NCBI RefSeq assembly: GCF_002068095.1
Contig: NZ_LWIG01000014.1
Coordinates: 287,075 to 343,360, forward strand
Source: Bradyrhizobium sacchari
GTDB taxonomy: Bacteria > Pseudomonadota > Alphaproteobacteria > Rhizobiales > Xanthobacteraceae
DNA length: 56,286 bases
Direction: 5' to 3'
The translations under genes were made by a program, and so were the position numbers. Of the stretch, positions 17,612-26,345 are shown piece after piece. The notes below the pieces were generated by a model. It saw nothing but the letters and a program-made list of their open reading frames with translations, was not told the origin of the DNA and did not search any database. Every line of letters begins with the position of its first letter. Within the stretch, counting starts at the first letter, position 1.

Positions 17612-18880
17612 TTAGTTTCCCGATGCCTTGAGCGAAGGACATTCGCTCTGGCTGAGGGGGAGATACGCGTCCTCGGCGGGGATTTTCTCGACGACCTTGT
17701 AGTAGTCCCAGGGCGTCTTGACCTCCGCCGGCTGCTTGACCTCGACCAGATAGAAATCGTGCACGAGCTTGTTGTCGGCGCGCAGACGCGCGCCCCGCGC
17801 GTAGAAGTCGTCCACCGGCATCGCGTGCATCTTCTCCAGGACGGCATTCGTCTCGTCGGTTCCGGCTGCGGCTGCCGCCTTTAAATATTGCAACACGGCG
17901 GAATAGACGGCTGCCTGCGGCGCGGTCGGCATCGCCTTGTGCAGCCTGAAGAACCGCTCGGCGAAAGCGCGCGTCTCCTCGCTGAGATTCCAGTACCAGG
18001 CCGTGACCGTGGTCAGCCCCTTCGCCGTTTCGACCCCCATGGCGTGCACGTCAGTCAGGAACATCAGCTCGGCGACCGGCTTCTGCGCCCCCGCGTTCAT
18101 TCCGAACTCGTTCCATTGCTTCATCGAGGTCACGAGCTGCTCGCCGGCATTGGCGAAAGCGACGACCTTGGCCTTCGAGGCCTGGGCCTGGAGCAGGAAC
18201 GAGCTGTAGTCGGCATTGCCCAGCGGATGAAACACCGCGCCGAGCGACTTGGCGCCGGTCGCAGCAAGCACGCGCTGCGACACCTCCACCATGTTGCGTC
18301 CGAATGCGTAGTCGGCTGCGATGAAGAACCAGCTGTCATTGCCTTGCGACACCAGCCTGCGAACCGATCCGGCAACCAGATTGTAGTTGTCGTGCAGCCA
18401 CATCAGCCCGGTGCGCGAACATTGCTTGCCGCCGATATCGGTCGTGCCGACAGCCGAGTAGATGACGGGCTTGTTCTTGTCGCGCGCGATCGACTGGATG
18501 GCGAGCGCCACCGCGGAGTTGCCGACATCGGCCACCATGTCGACCCCGTCCACGTCGAACCATTTGCGGACGATTTGGGCACCTATATCCGGCTTGTTCT
18601 GATGGTCGGCAACGACGATGTCGACCTTGAGCCCCGGTGCGACCTTCTGGAAATCCTCGACGGCCAGCTTCGCGGCGACGACCGATCCGGGTCCGGCGAG
18701 GTCCGACAACGGCCCGGCCTGATCATTGACGATGCCGATCCTGACCACCCCGCCGGAGAACTCGGCGGCTGCGCCTGGCGCGATCAGCGCGACCGGCCCC
18801 AGTGCCACGGTAAGAACAAAGCTCAACCGACCAAGCCGCCGCTGCCACGACCGCAACTCTCCAATACGACAAGACGCCAT
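17612..18880 (-). CDS. ABC transporter substrate-binding protein, branched-chain amino acid type
   Basis: A 422-residue periplasmic receptor of the Peripla_BP_6/LivJ class. The signal sequence is long (about residues 15-40, ending PGAAAEF), followed by VVRIGIVNDQAGPLSDLAGPGSV and the two alternating lobes; SWFFIAADYAFGRNM and TTVTAWYWNLSEETRAF are typical of these receptors in bradyrhizobia. Cognate permease and ATPase genes are absent from the vicinity, so it either serves a remote LIV-type transporter or a sensory role. Ligand is unknown. Confidence 0.9.
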   Translation of the reverse strand: MASCRIGELRSWQRRLGRLSFVLTVALGPVALIAPGAAAEFSGGVVRIGIVNDQAGPLSDLAGPGSVVAAKLAVEDFQKVAPGLKVDIVVADHQNKPDIGAQIVRKWFDVDGVDMVADVGNSAVALAIQSIARDKNKPVIYSAVGTTDIGGKQCSRTGLMWLHDNYNLVAGSVRRLVSQGNDSWFFIAADYAFGRNMVEVSQRVLAATGAKSLGAVFHPLGNADYSSFLLQAQASKAKVVAFANAGEQLVTSMKQWNEFGMNAGAQKPVAELMFLTDVHAMGVETAKGLTTVTAWYWNLSEETRAFAERFFRLHKAMPTAPQAAVYSAVLQYLKAAAAAGTDETNAVLEKMHAMPVDDFYARGARLRADNKLVHDFYLVEVKQPAEVKTPWDYYKVVEKIPAEDAYLPLSQSECPSLKASGN

Positions 18881-18926
18881 TGCCCCTCCGTTTCAGCATC
18901 GCAGCGCATGTCGGCGATGACCCGCG

Positions 18927-19613
18927 CTATCCCCGTTGACCCACGGCCTTCCTGACGAACTCGAGCCGCCGCGCCTGCGACGGCGCCACGCGCTCCTTCA
19001 TCGCCGCGACGATCGCGGCCGGCGCCGTATCCGGCGAGCCGGCCTCGAACGGCGGCGCAGGATTGTATTCCATGCGGAGCTGGATCATCTCGGCGGCGAC
19101 GCGGCCTCGAAGCATCGAGACCAGCGTGAGCGCGAAATCGATTCCCGCCGTGATGCCGCCGCCCGTGATGCGATTGCGATCGATGCAGACCCGCTCCCGC
19201 GACACCGACGCGCCGAAGAACGGCAATGCATCAGTGGCCGTCCAGTGCGTCGCCGCACGATATCCCTGCAACAGGCCGGCAGCGCCGAGCACCAGCGAGC
19301 CGGTGCAGACCGACGTGACGTATTTTGCGCCCGTCTCCTGCTTGCGCAGGAATGCGAGAACCTCTTCGTCGAGCATCAGCTCATCGGTGCCGTAGCCGCC
19401 GGGAACGCAGATCACGTCGAGCTGCGGGCAATCGGCGAAGGTGACGGTCGGCGTCAGCAAGATCACCGAATCGCTCGGCACGGGCTCGATGCGTTTCCAG
19501 ACCAGATGCACGCTCACATCAGGCAGGCTGGAGAAGACCTGCGCGGGACCGGTGAGATCGAGCTGGGTGACACGGGGAAAAACCAGAAGACCGATCTGCA
19601 ACGGACCCGACAT
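18927..19613 (-). CDS. inhA: DJ-1/PfpI-family protein, isonitrile hydratase-like
   Basis: A 228-residue cytosolic protein, the same length I recall for Pseudomonas cyclohexyl-isocyanide hydratase, which adds water to isonitriles to give N-substituted formamides. The nucleophilic Cys103 sits in the elbow TSVCTGSLVLGAAGLL, and Asp19 (QLDLTGP) matches the second key residue known for that enzyme. GGGITAGIDFAL and APAPPFEAGSPDTAP-like text near the C-terminus also agree. It diverges from a GlxA-type regulator starting 91 bp away. The specific substrate is an inference from similarity. Confidence 0.82.
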   Translation of the reverse strand: MSGPLQIGLLVFPRVTQLDLTGPAQVFSSLPDVSVHLVWKRIEPVPSDSVILLTPTVTFADCPQLDVICVPGGYGTDELMLDEEVLAFLRKQETGAKYVTSVCTGSLVLGAAGLLQGYRAATHWTATDALPFFGASVSRERVCIDRNRITGGGITAGIDFALTLVSMLRGRVAAEMIQLRMEYNPAPPFEAGSPDTAPAAIVAAMKERVAPSQARRLEFVRKAVGQRG

Positions 19614-19704
19614 GACCAACCTCGACATCGCGCTTGACGGCTGCAGCCTGCCATGTTGGCCTTGAGGTCGGAAACGGCGTAATTCCCTCATTTTTGGACG
19701 CGTC

Positions 19705-20643
19705 ATGATCGGCTTCCTGATCTTTCCCGAATTCCAGTTGCTGGACGCGGCCGGCCCGATCTCGGTCTTCGAGATCGCAAGACGTCACGTGCCGCATGCG
19801 CCGAACGTCATCACGGTTGCAACCAGGGCCGGCGCGGTGCGCAGCTCGTCGGGCACCGAGATGTTTGCACGCAGCTTGCGTGCGGCAAGCTCTGTCACGA
19901 CGCTGCTCGTTGCAGGCGGCGAAGGCGTAGAAGCAGCTACGCGCTGCAAGACGACGATCGCCTTCATTCAGAGACTGGCGAAGCGCGGCGTGCGCATGGC
20001 CAGTGTTTGCAACGGCGCCTATCTTCTCGCCGAGGCCGGACTGCTGGATGGCCGCTGCGCAACCACGCACTGGTCCTGTACACGCGACTTCACCGGACGC
20101 TATCCCAATGTCAGGCTCGAGCCGGACCAGATCTTCATCCGCGACGATCGCGTGTGGACCTCGGCAGGCATCACCGCTGGAATCGATCTCGCGCTCGCGA
20201 TGATTGCCGAGGACCACGGCGAACAGATCTCGCGGGCGGCTGCACGGCAGCTGGTGCTCTATCAGCGCCGCGGCGGCGGGCAATCGCAGTTCTCGACCTT
20301 GCTCGAACTCAAGACTCCGAGCGGCCGTTTCGCCAACCTGCTGTCGTGGGTACGGGAGAATCTGGACGCGCAGCTTACCGTCGATGCGCTGGCCGAACGC
20401 GCGGGATTGAGTGCGCGGCATTTCGTGCGTTCCTTCATCGCCGAAACCGGCTCTACGCCAACCAAGGCCGTCGAGCGATTACGGGTCGAGGTCGCGCGCG
20501 AGCGCGTGCAGTCCTCGGGCGAAGCGATCGAGCGCGTCGCACTGTCAACGGGGTTCCGCGATCCCGAACGAATGCGCCGGGCCTTCATCCGCGCCTTCGG
20601 CCAACCGCCGCAGTCCCTGCGGCGCTCGGCGCGGAGTGCTTGA
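19705..20643 (+). CDS. GlxA-family transcriptional regulator (DJ-1 domain plus AraC HTH)
   Basis: A 312-residue regulator. The N-terminal DJ-1/PfpI domain (about residues 1-185) has the elbow SVCNGAYLLAEAGLL and the GITAGIDLAL motif; the C-terminal AraC-type double HTH spans about 215-308 (LTVDALAERAGLSARHFVRSF and VALSTGFRDPERMRRAF). Members sense small ligands through the DJ-1-like domain. Divergent placement beside the isonitrile-hydratase-like gene suggests it controls that gene and itself. Confidence 0.92.
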   Translation: MIGFLIFPEFQLLDAAGPISVFEIARRHVPHAPNVITVATRAGAVRSSSGTEMFARSLRAASSVTTLLVAGGEGVEAATRCKTTIAFIQRLAKRGVRMASVCNGAYLLAEAGLLDGRCATTHWSCTRDFTGRYPNVRLEPDQIFIRDDRVWTSAGITAGIDLALAMIAEDHGEQISRAAARQLVLYQRRGGGQSQFSTLLELKTPSGRFANLLSWVRENLDAQLTVDALAERAGLSARHFVRSFIAETGSTPTKAVERLRVEVARERVQSSGEAIERVALSTGFRDPERMRRAFIRAFGQPPQSLRRSARSA

Positions 20644-20735
20644 GGAGAAGTGGAGGCCAACGACCAGCCGCCGGGCGGACTTGCCGGGCAGACATCCGGA
20701 TATCCGCGTGAATTTGGGCTCAGCCGCCAAACGAC

Positions 20736-20777
20736 TTGACGCCGGAGTTGACAATGAATGTAATATTATAACGTTAT
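20736..20777 (+). promoter_or_regulatory. Candidate promoter and palindrome upstream of the DUF1326 gene
   Basis: TTGACG (20736-20741), 17 bp, TGTAAT (20759-20764) fits a sigma-70 pattern; a second TTGACA lies at 20748. A perfect ATAACGTTAT palindrome follows at 20768-20777, in an unusually AT-rich pocket, and could bind a repressor. Assigned by eye only. Confidence 0.4.
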
Positions 20778-20895
20778 CTATCCGGGCCCAATGCCCCCGC
20801 AGTCGCCTTGCGGTACCTCCCCGCAGGGCGTAATTTCAACCAGACGTAGCTCATTCGAGAGAAATCTATCGGGTTCAGCCTGGCAGGAGAGAGCG

Positions 20896-21525
20896 ATGGC
20901 GGATGTCCCATGGCACCTTTCCGGTGACTATTTCGAGAATTGCAGCTGCAGTATCGTGTGTCCCTGCCTCGTGTCGGCGGCTCTCCCGTTGACCGCACGA
21001 CCGACCGAGGGCTTCTGCAACGTACCGCTGATCTTCCACATCGAAAGTGGCCGCTATGGCGACACCGCGCTCGATGGACTCAATGTCCTGGTTATCCTTC
21101 ACGCGCCCGGGGTCATGGCAGACGGTGACTGGTCGATAGCCGCCTATATCGATCAGCGCGCAGACGATGCGCAGACCGAGGCTCTGGCTGCGATCTTCAC
21201 CGGCGCCGCGGGCGGTCCGATGGCCGCGTTCACACCGCTGATCAGCAAGAACCTGGGCGTTCGCAAGGCCCCGATCACATTCCGCATCAACGGCAAGACC
21301 CGGTCCGCGGAAATCCCGGGCATTCTGCACATGTCCGTCGATCCGTTGCCCACCATGCATCCGAGCGGGGAAATGTGGGCGAACATCGGCCATCCGGTTA
21401 GCCCCGACCGGATGGTGATGGCGGTCGGAGCCACCGGCAACACCTTCAGCGATCATGGCATGCGCTGGGACAATTCCGGCAAGAACGGCCTCTACGCGCC
21501 GATCAGCTGGTCGAACCAGGCGTGA
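20896..21525 (+). CDS. DUF1326 domain protein with Cys-rich metal-type motif
   Basis: A 209-residue soluble protein. Near the N-terminus it has ENCSCSIVCPCLVS, four closely spaced cysteines that look suited to binding a soft metal or to redox chemistry. The remainder is beta-rich, with PTMHPSGEMWANIGHPVSPD and a terminal MRWDNSGKNGLYAPISWS motif. DUF1326 genes are repeatedly found next to DUF2182 membrane protein genes, as here (49-bp gap), implying a shared complex. Biochemical function is not established. Confidence 0.88.
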   Translation: MADVPWHLSGDYFENCSCSIVCPCLVSAALPLTARPTEGFCNVPLIFHIESGRYGDTALDGLNVLVILHAPGVMADGDWSIAAYIDQRADDAQTEALAAIFTGAAGGPMAAFTPLISKNLGVRKAPITFRINGKTRSAEIPGILHMSVDPLPTMHPSGEMWANIGHPVSPDRMVMAVGATGNTFSDHGMRWDNSGKNGLYAPISWSNQA

Positions 21526-21574
21526 TGCAACTCCTGATGCGGCCCCGTGACAGGGCCGGCAACATCAATCGCAA

Positions 21575-22393
21575 ATGACCGACAGCACCCTGGAAATCGT
21601 GCTTCGGCGCGATCGCTGGGTCGTCGGCGGCGCGATCGCCATCATTGTCGCGCTGGCATGGGGCTATGTGCTCTGGCTCGCCAATGACATGGACATGGGC
21701 GGCATGGACATGACCGGGTTCCGCATGATCCCGGCCGGGATTGGAATCATGCTGCCGGCCAGCGAGCCATGGCGAGCGATTGAGTTCGCGTATGTGTTCC
21801 TGATGTGGACGGTGATGATGGTCGGAATGATGGCACCTTCGGCAGCGCCCATGATCCTCATGTACGCCCGGGTGGGTCGGCAGTGGAAGGCACAGGGCAA
21901 GCCGTTTGCCGCAACCGGCTGGTTTGCGGCCGGCTATCTCCTCGCCTGGAGCGCCTTTTCGCTGGCTGCCACCTTTCTCCAATGGGTGATCGAGCGCGCA
22001 GCCCTGCTGGACTCCCGGATGGCGATCGCCAGCAACCTTCTCGGCGCAATCGTATTGATCGCGGCGGGAGTCTATCAGTGGACACCGCTCAAGGATGTCT
22101 GTCTCGCCCAATGCCAGTCGCCATTTCTCTTCCTGATGCGCCACGGCGGCTTTCAGAACCACCCGCGAGGCTGCCTGCTGCTGGGGCTTCGACATGGAGG
22201 CTATTGTGTCGGCTGCTGCTGGGTCTTGATGGCGCTTTTGTTCGTCGGCGGGGTGATGAACGTGCTTTGGATTGCGCTTTTGGCCCTGCTTGTCCTTTTG
22301 GAGAAACTGACGCCGGTCGGACGATGGATCGCGCGTGCCGCCGGCATTGCATGTGTGGCCGCGGGCGCCTGGCTGCTGGTGTCCTTGCAGTGA
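21575..22393 (+). CDS. DUF2182 membrane protein (predicted metal-binding)
   Basis: A 272-residue protein with about seven hydrophobic segments. Motifs: a Met-rich loop NDMDMGGMDMTG (about residues 38-49), YVFLMWTVMMVGMMAPSAAPMILMY (spread over one helix and turn), LKDVCLAQCQSP and GLRHGGYCVGCCWVLM, which supply paired cysteines and histidines typical of DUF2182. Met, Cys and His clustered at membrane edges suggest copper or another soft metal, but this is inference. It forms a pair with the preceding DUF1326 gene. Confidence 0.9.
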   Translation: MTDSTLEIVLRRDRWVVGGAIAIIVALAWGYVLWLANDMDMGGMDMTGFRMIPAGIGIMLPASEPWRAIEFAYVFLMWTVMMVGMMAPSAAPMILMYARVGRQWKAQGKPFAATGWFAAGYLLAWSAFSLAATFLQWVIERAALLDSRMAIASNLLGAIVLIAAGVYQWTPLKDVCLAQCQSPFLFLMRHGGFQNHPRGCLLLGLRHGGYCVGCCWVLMALLFVGGVMNVLWIALLALLVLLEKLTPVGRWIARAAGIACVAAGAWLLVSLQ

Positions 22394-22900
22394 CGAGCAA
22401 CCTGCATAGCTTGCGACAATCGCTGACCATACTCGAATCTAAAATCGAAGGGCGGCTCACAACGTGCAGACGCTCGATGTCTTTCCTAAGTGTAGCGTGA
22501 TGCAGCAACGGAACCGCACAGAGTATGGCTTAAGTGCAGCACTCGCTCTTGGGTTTGGAGCTCGGTCATGACCGCGCGCCCAAGGCGAACCTGACCGGCG
22601 CTATGTCGCCTTCGGGTGTCCAATGATCGGATTTGTACGGCCACCGTGCGACGCTGGCGCCATCCCTGGGGACTCCCTGGAATCGGATCGATCGGCTGGA
22701 AAACGCAAGTGAAGATCTCTTCTGCCGATCTCATTCTGAGTGGCCCGTCAAGCGCGCCGGGCTTGACAAGCTGTTGACCCGAAGCGCATTCGAACGGGTC
22801 TCGCAGCATCAAGCCAGCGCTCCGCAAGCGCCAGAACCGACCCACGTCGCGCCCTTTCAGCGGGAGGCAGCGGCCACCACTCCTTCCCACCGGGGTGACC
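22394..22900. other. 507-bp interval without a recognisable gene
   Basis: Short open frames exist on both strands (for example minus 22950-22486, plus 22633-22938), but none has a recognisable family, a ribosome site or the codon bias of the neighbours. It separates the conserved DUF2182 gene from the catabolic block and would be the expected place for the left edge of an island. No copy of the tRNA-Leu 3' end was seen here. Confidence 0.5.
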
Positions 22901-23761
22901 TCACGGTGCAACGCCGAGGAGACATCGTCCGTTGTTGAGAACGACAGCATCGCGGTTGGCTACACGGCATCGGAACGACACGATGTCGCCGTCACGCCAG
23001 ATATCGGTGACAATCTCGTCGCCGGGATAGACCGGCGCGGAGAAGCGGGCATCGAACGAACGCATCATTCCCGCGTCATAATCGCAGACGGCGCGTAGGA
23101 GCGCACGGCAGCCGCTACCGTATGTCGCGAGCCCATGAAGGATCGGCCGCTCGAACCCCGCGCGCAACGCTACCTTCGGATCCGCATGGAGTGGATTGCG
23201 GTCGCCGTTCAGGCGGTACAGCAGCGCAGCTTCCGGTCGGGTCTTGAAGACCTCGATATGGTCCGGCGCCCTCTCCGGAAGCTGATGCGGCTCGGGGGCC
23301 GAACCTCGAGGTCCGCCGAATCCTCCGTCACCGCGCGCCATGATCGTCATGACGAACGTAAAGAGTGGTGCATTGTCTGCTGCCGATCGCGCGGTCGTTT
23401 CGAGCAGCAGTACCGCGCCCTTGCCCGCGCCTTTGTCATAGACAGCCGCGACGCGAGAATTCGCCAGCAGTTCGCCTGCGACCGGCAGCCGACGATGCAG
23501 GGTGAGCCGCTGCTCGCCATGCAGAACCTTGGTGAAGTCGACGCCGGTCTTGCGAATTATCCCGGTCGACGCGAGCACCACCGCCATCGTGGGAACTGCC
23601 TGCAGGGCCTCGCCTTCGTAGACGAACGGCAGTTCGCGCAGGTCGAGCGGATCGCGTCCCATGCCGATGCTGAGCGCGTACAACATCGTCTCGCGCTCCC
23701 CATACGCGAACCGCATGTCGGTGATTTCCAGCGCCTGGAGCGCCTCGAGATTGATGGCCAC
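22901..23761 (-). CDS. MaoC-family double-hotdog enoyl-CoA hydratase
   Basis: A 286-residue protein built from two hotdog halves. The C-terminal half has the hydratase-2 signature in GDRNPLHADPKVALRAGF followed by ILHGLATYG, giving the catalytic Asp/His pair (DRNPLH). The N-terminal half (about residues 1-140) is degenerate, as in eukaryotic-type and steroid-pathway hydratases. It would add water to a 2-enoyl-CoA to give the (R)-3-hydroxyacyl-CoA. It is the last gene of the acyl-CoA ligase/Bug/MaoC unit, 9 bp after the receptor gene. Confidence 0.9.
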   Translation of the reverse strand: MAINLEALQALEITDMRFAYGERETMLYALSIGMGRDPLDLRELPFVYEGEALQAVPTMAVVLASTGIIRKTGVDFTKVLHGEQRLTLHRRLPVAGELLANSRVAAVYDKGAGKGAVLLLETTARSAADNAPLFTFVMTIMARGDGGFGGPRGSAPEPHQLPERAPDHIEVFKTRPEAALLYRLNGDRNPLHADPKVALRAGFERPILHGLATYGSGCRALLRAVCDYDAGMMRSFDARFSAPVYPGDEIVTDIWRDGDIVSFRCRVANRDAVVLNNGRCLLGVAP

Positions 23762-23770
23762 AGGAATATC

Positions 23771-24733
23771 CTAGATGCTGATATTGAATTCGTGGATGAC
23801 GGAGGCCCATCGCTTGACCTCATCGTCGACAAAGCCCGCAAAATCGGCGACGTCGCTCATATCCTCAAACCCGAGATCAAGCAGTTTGGAATTCACATCG
23901 GGCAGCGCGACGATTTCCCGCAATTCCCTGCCGAGCCGATCGGCAACGGGCCTGGGTACGGCCGCCGGTGCGAAGAAGCCGCTAAACCCGGTCAGGCCGA
24001 GCACGGGAAATCCTGCCTCGTCAAAGGTGGGTATATCGGGATAGCGCTTCATGCGCACTGGATTAGCGATCGCCAGCGTCAGCGCGTTCTCCGCCTGAGC
24101 CACAGCGCCACCGACCGATACGAAGGCACTGTCCACTTCGCCGGCAAGAATCGCGGTCAGCGCCGGCGCCTCGCCGCGATACGGCACCTGGAGCAACTTG
24201 ATGCCGGTGTTCTTCATCAACACTTCGCCGATGATATGCGCGCTCGAACCAAGGCCGTAGGTTCCGTAACTCAGGGGTTTGGAGCTACTGCGGGCCTTCC
24301 CGATGAATTCCCGCAACGTGGTAACGCCGAGCGTCTTTGGCACGATGAACGCGATCGGCAAGCGACCGAGAGGCGCCAACGGCAACAGGTCGGACATCTT
24401 GTAGCTCGGCGACTTGTGCAGCGATACGTTCTGGACGATCGAGCTCATGGTGGAGAGAATGGTGTAGCCGTCGGGGTCCGCCCCCGCGACCGCGCTCGCG
24501 GCGATCATGCCGTTGGCGCCCGGCTTGTTTTCCACAATCACGGACTGGCCCAGGCGCTGCGCCAGCCGGTCGGCCACGACGCGGGTCAAGCCGTCCATCA
24601 CGCCGCCCGGCGGCAGCGGCACGACGATCTTCAACAGCCGGCTAGGCCAGGACGCCGTTTGTGCCAGCACGGGCGTCGCGGCAAGTGTTGCAAGGCCGGC
24701 GGCGGCTTTCACGAGTGAACGTCGCGTAAGCAT
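23771..24733 (-). CDS. Bug/TctC-type periplasmic substrate-binding protein 1
   Basis: A 320-residue receptor of the tripartite tricarboxylate transporter family. It starts with a twin-arginine-like leader (LTRRSLVKAAAG) and an Ala-rich cleavage region (VLAQTASWPSR). Family motifs follow: KIVVPLPPGGVMDGLTR, VIVENKPGANGMIAAS and YKMSDLLPLAP. Such receptors typically bind carboxylates. No TctA/TctB membrane genes are nearby. It sits between the CoA ligase (8-bp gap) and the MaoC hydratase (9-bp gap), so it probably captures the acid fed to the ligase. Confidence 0.93.
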   Translation of the reverse strand: MLTRRSLVKAAAGLATLAATPVLAQTASWPSRLLKIVVPLPPGGVMDGLTRVVADRLAQRLGQSVIVENKPGANGMIAASAVAGADPDGYTILSTMSSIVQNVSLHKSPSYKMSDLLPLAPLGRLPIAFIVPKTLGVTTLREFIGKARSSSKPLSYGTYGLGSSAHIIGEVLMKNTGIKLLQVPYRGEAPALTAILAGEVDSAFVSVGGAVAQAENALTLAIANPVRMKRYPDIPTFDEAGFPVLGLTGFSGFFAPAAVPRPVADRLGRELREIVALPDVNSKLLDLGFEDMSDVADFAGFVDDEVKRWASVIHEFNISI

Positions 24734-24741
24734 GGTCTCTC

Positions 24742-26256
24742 TCAGATTCGTGTTGAACGTCCGGCCCAGAACGGCTCGCGCAGCTTACGCTTGAAGATCT
24801 TGCCGCTCTCCTCGCGCGGCAACGTGTCGTGGAAGACTACCTCGCGCGGCACCTTGAAAGCCGCCAGGCGTTCGCGTACGAAGTTCCTGACATCGTCTTC
24901 GGTCAGCACCGCGCCTGCGTCGCGTTGAACGGCGGCGTAGATGCGCTCACCGAACTCGTCATCGGGAATGCCGAAAACCGCGCAGTCCTGGACGCCCGGA
25001 CAGCTTTGAAGCACCGCTTCGATTTCGGCCGGATAGATGTTCACCCCGCCCGAGATGATCATGTCCCGCTTGCGGTCGTTGAGGAACAAATAGCCGTCGG
25101 CGTCGAGATAGCCGACATCGCCGCAGGTGATCAGGCCGTCGATTTCCACGGCGCGGCGATCATCATCGCGACCGTGGTAGTTGAAATCCGGATAGGCCGG
25201 CGAGCGCGCGTAGATCTCGCCGCTGACGCCCGGCGGCTGTTCGCGCCGCTGCTCGTCGAATATCTTGATCGTGCCGCCGGGAGCAACACGCCCCACGGTT
25301 CCGGGTCTGGAGAGCCAGTCTTGTGATGTGCAAATCGTGGCGACGCCAGTTTCGGAGCCGCCGTAGGTTTCGACGAGAACCGGCCCCCACCAGGCGATCA
25401 TCGCCCGCTTGACATCCGGCGGACACGGCGCGCCGGTATGCAGCACCAGTTCGAGCGAAGACAGGTCGTATTTGCGCCGCACCTCTTCCGGGAGCTTGAG
25501 CAGCCGCACAAAGAACGTCGGCACCATCACAAGCGTCGTCAAACGGTGGCGGTCGATCTGCCGGAGCAGCTCTTCAGGATCGAAGCGCGATGACAACACC
25601 AGCGTATCGGCCAGCGCCAGGCCTTGCCGCGCAAAGGCGTTCGGCGAGGCATGATAGAGCGGTCCGCCGACATATGAGCGCATTCCCTCGCGGCATCCAT
25701 AGACGACACGGAACAGATCGCGCATCGCCGCGGACTGTTGCGGCGTTGCCGGCTCCCGCCGGACCCCCTTGGGGCGGCCCGTTGTTCCTGATGTGTAGAT
25801 CCAGGACGAGCGTGGCGGTTGCGGCGGCCTGTCCCATTCCGGGTGCGCATCCAGCCAGCGGTCCCAATCCTGATCGCCGTCACGCATGGTGACGGAATTG
25901 GCCTCGTCTGGGCCCGACACGACAAGGACCTCGCATGCTGCCGGAATGATCCGGCGCACCGGCTCAAGCAAGTCGGCGTGAACGATCAGCGCCTTCGGCT
26001 TCGCATCTCCCAACATATAGGTGATTTCGTCGGGACTTGCGTGCCAGTTGAGCGGCACCGCATAGGCACCGATGGCGTTCGCGGCATGGGTCGCTTCGAG
26101 GAAGGCAAAGTCGTTTCGCAGCAGCAAGGCCACGGCGTCGTTTTCGCGAACGCCGAGCTTCGCCAGTCCAGTGGCAGCCCGGCGTCCGCGCGCCAAAAGC
26201 TCGGACTTCGAGCGGGTGCGTTCGCCGACGATGATGGTCGCGTTTTCGTCGCTCAC
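24742..26256 (-). CDS. AMP-forming acyl-CoA synthetase
   Basis: A 504-residue ANL-superfamily enzyme that activates a carboxylic acid to its CoA thioester through an acyl-adenylate. The P-loop-like motif is IYTSGTTGRPKGV (about residues 165-177), then VETYGGSETG, ITCGDVGYLDADGYL, and DRKRDMIISGGVNIYPAEIE, with KIFKRKL near the end containing the catalytic Lys. The GTG start is supported by GGAGGAAAT just upstream. It heads a three-gene unit (ligase, Bug receptor, MaoC) and its promoter region shares a palindrome with the divergent thiolase-like gene. Confidence 0.94.
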   Translation of the reverse strand: MSDENATIIVGERTRSKSELLARGRRAATGLAKLGVRENDAVALLLRNDFAFLEATHAANAIGAYAVPLNWHASPDEITYMLGDAKPKALIVHADLLEPVRRIIPAACEVLVVSGPDEANSVTMRDGDQDWDRWLDAHPEWDRPPQPPRSSWIYTSGTTGRPKGVRREPATPQQSAAMRDLFRVVYGCREGMRSYVGGPLYHASPNAFARQGLALADTLVLSSRFDPEELLRQIDRHRLTTLVMVPTFFVRLLKLPEEVRRKYDLSSLELVLHTGAPCPPDVKRAMIAWWGPVLVETYGGSETGVATICTSQDWLSRPGTVGRVAPGGTIKIFDEQRREQPPGVSGEIYARSPAYPDFNYHGRDDDRRAVEIDGLITCGDVGYLDADGYLFLNDRKRDMIISGGVNIYPAEIEAVLQSCPGVQDCAVFGIPDDEFGERIYAAVQRDAGAVLTEDDVRNFVRERLAAFKVPREVVFHDTLPREESGKIFKRKLREPFWAGRSTRI

Positions 26257-26301
26257 ATTTCCTCCGTCCGCGGGTCTTCGCCCAACTTGACATCGGCATC
26301 A

Positions 26302-26324
26302 ATATAATGGACTGACCATTATAT
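26302..26324. promoter_or_regulatory. Perfect 9-bp inverted repeat, probable FadR-type operator
   Basis: ATATAATGG (26302-26310), spacer ACTGA, CCATTATAT (26316-26324), centred between the divergent CoA-ligase and thiolase-like genes. The core AATGG-N5-CCATT recurs at 43210-43224 in front of the other FadR-type gene. Spacing suits a GntR/FadR dimer; the regulator encoded at 28750 is the obvious candidate. Confidence 0.7.
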
Positions 26325-26345
26325 CAATAGACCAAGGAAATACCT

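Noticed and set aside
22486..22950. Possible 154-codon gene on the minus strand
   Set aside because: No ribosome site, no recognised domain and overlap with the end of the MaoC gene. Kept only as part of the non-coding interval.
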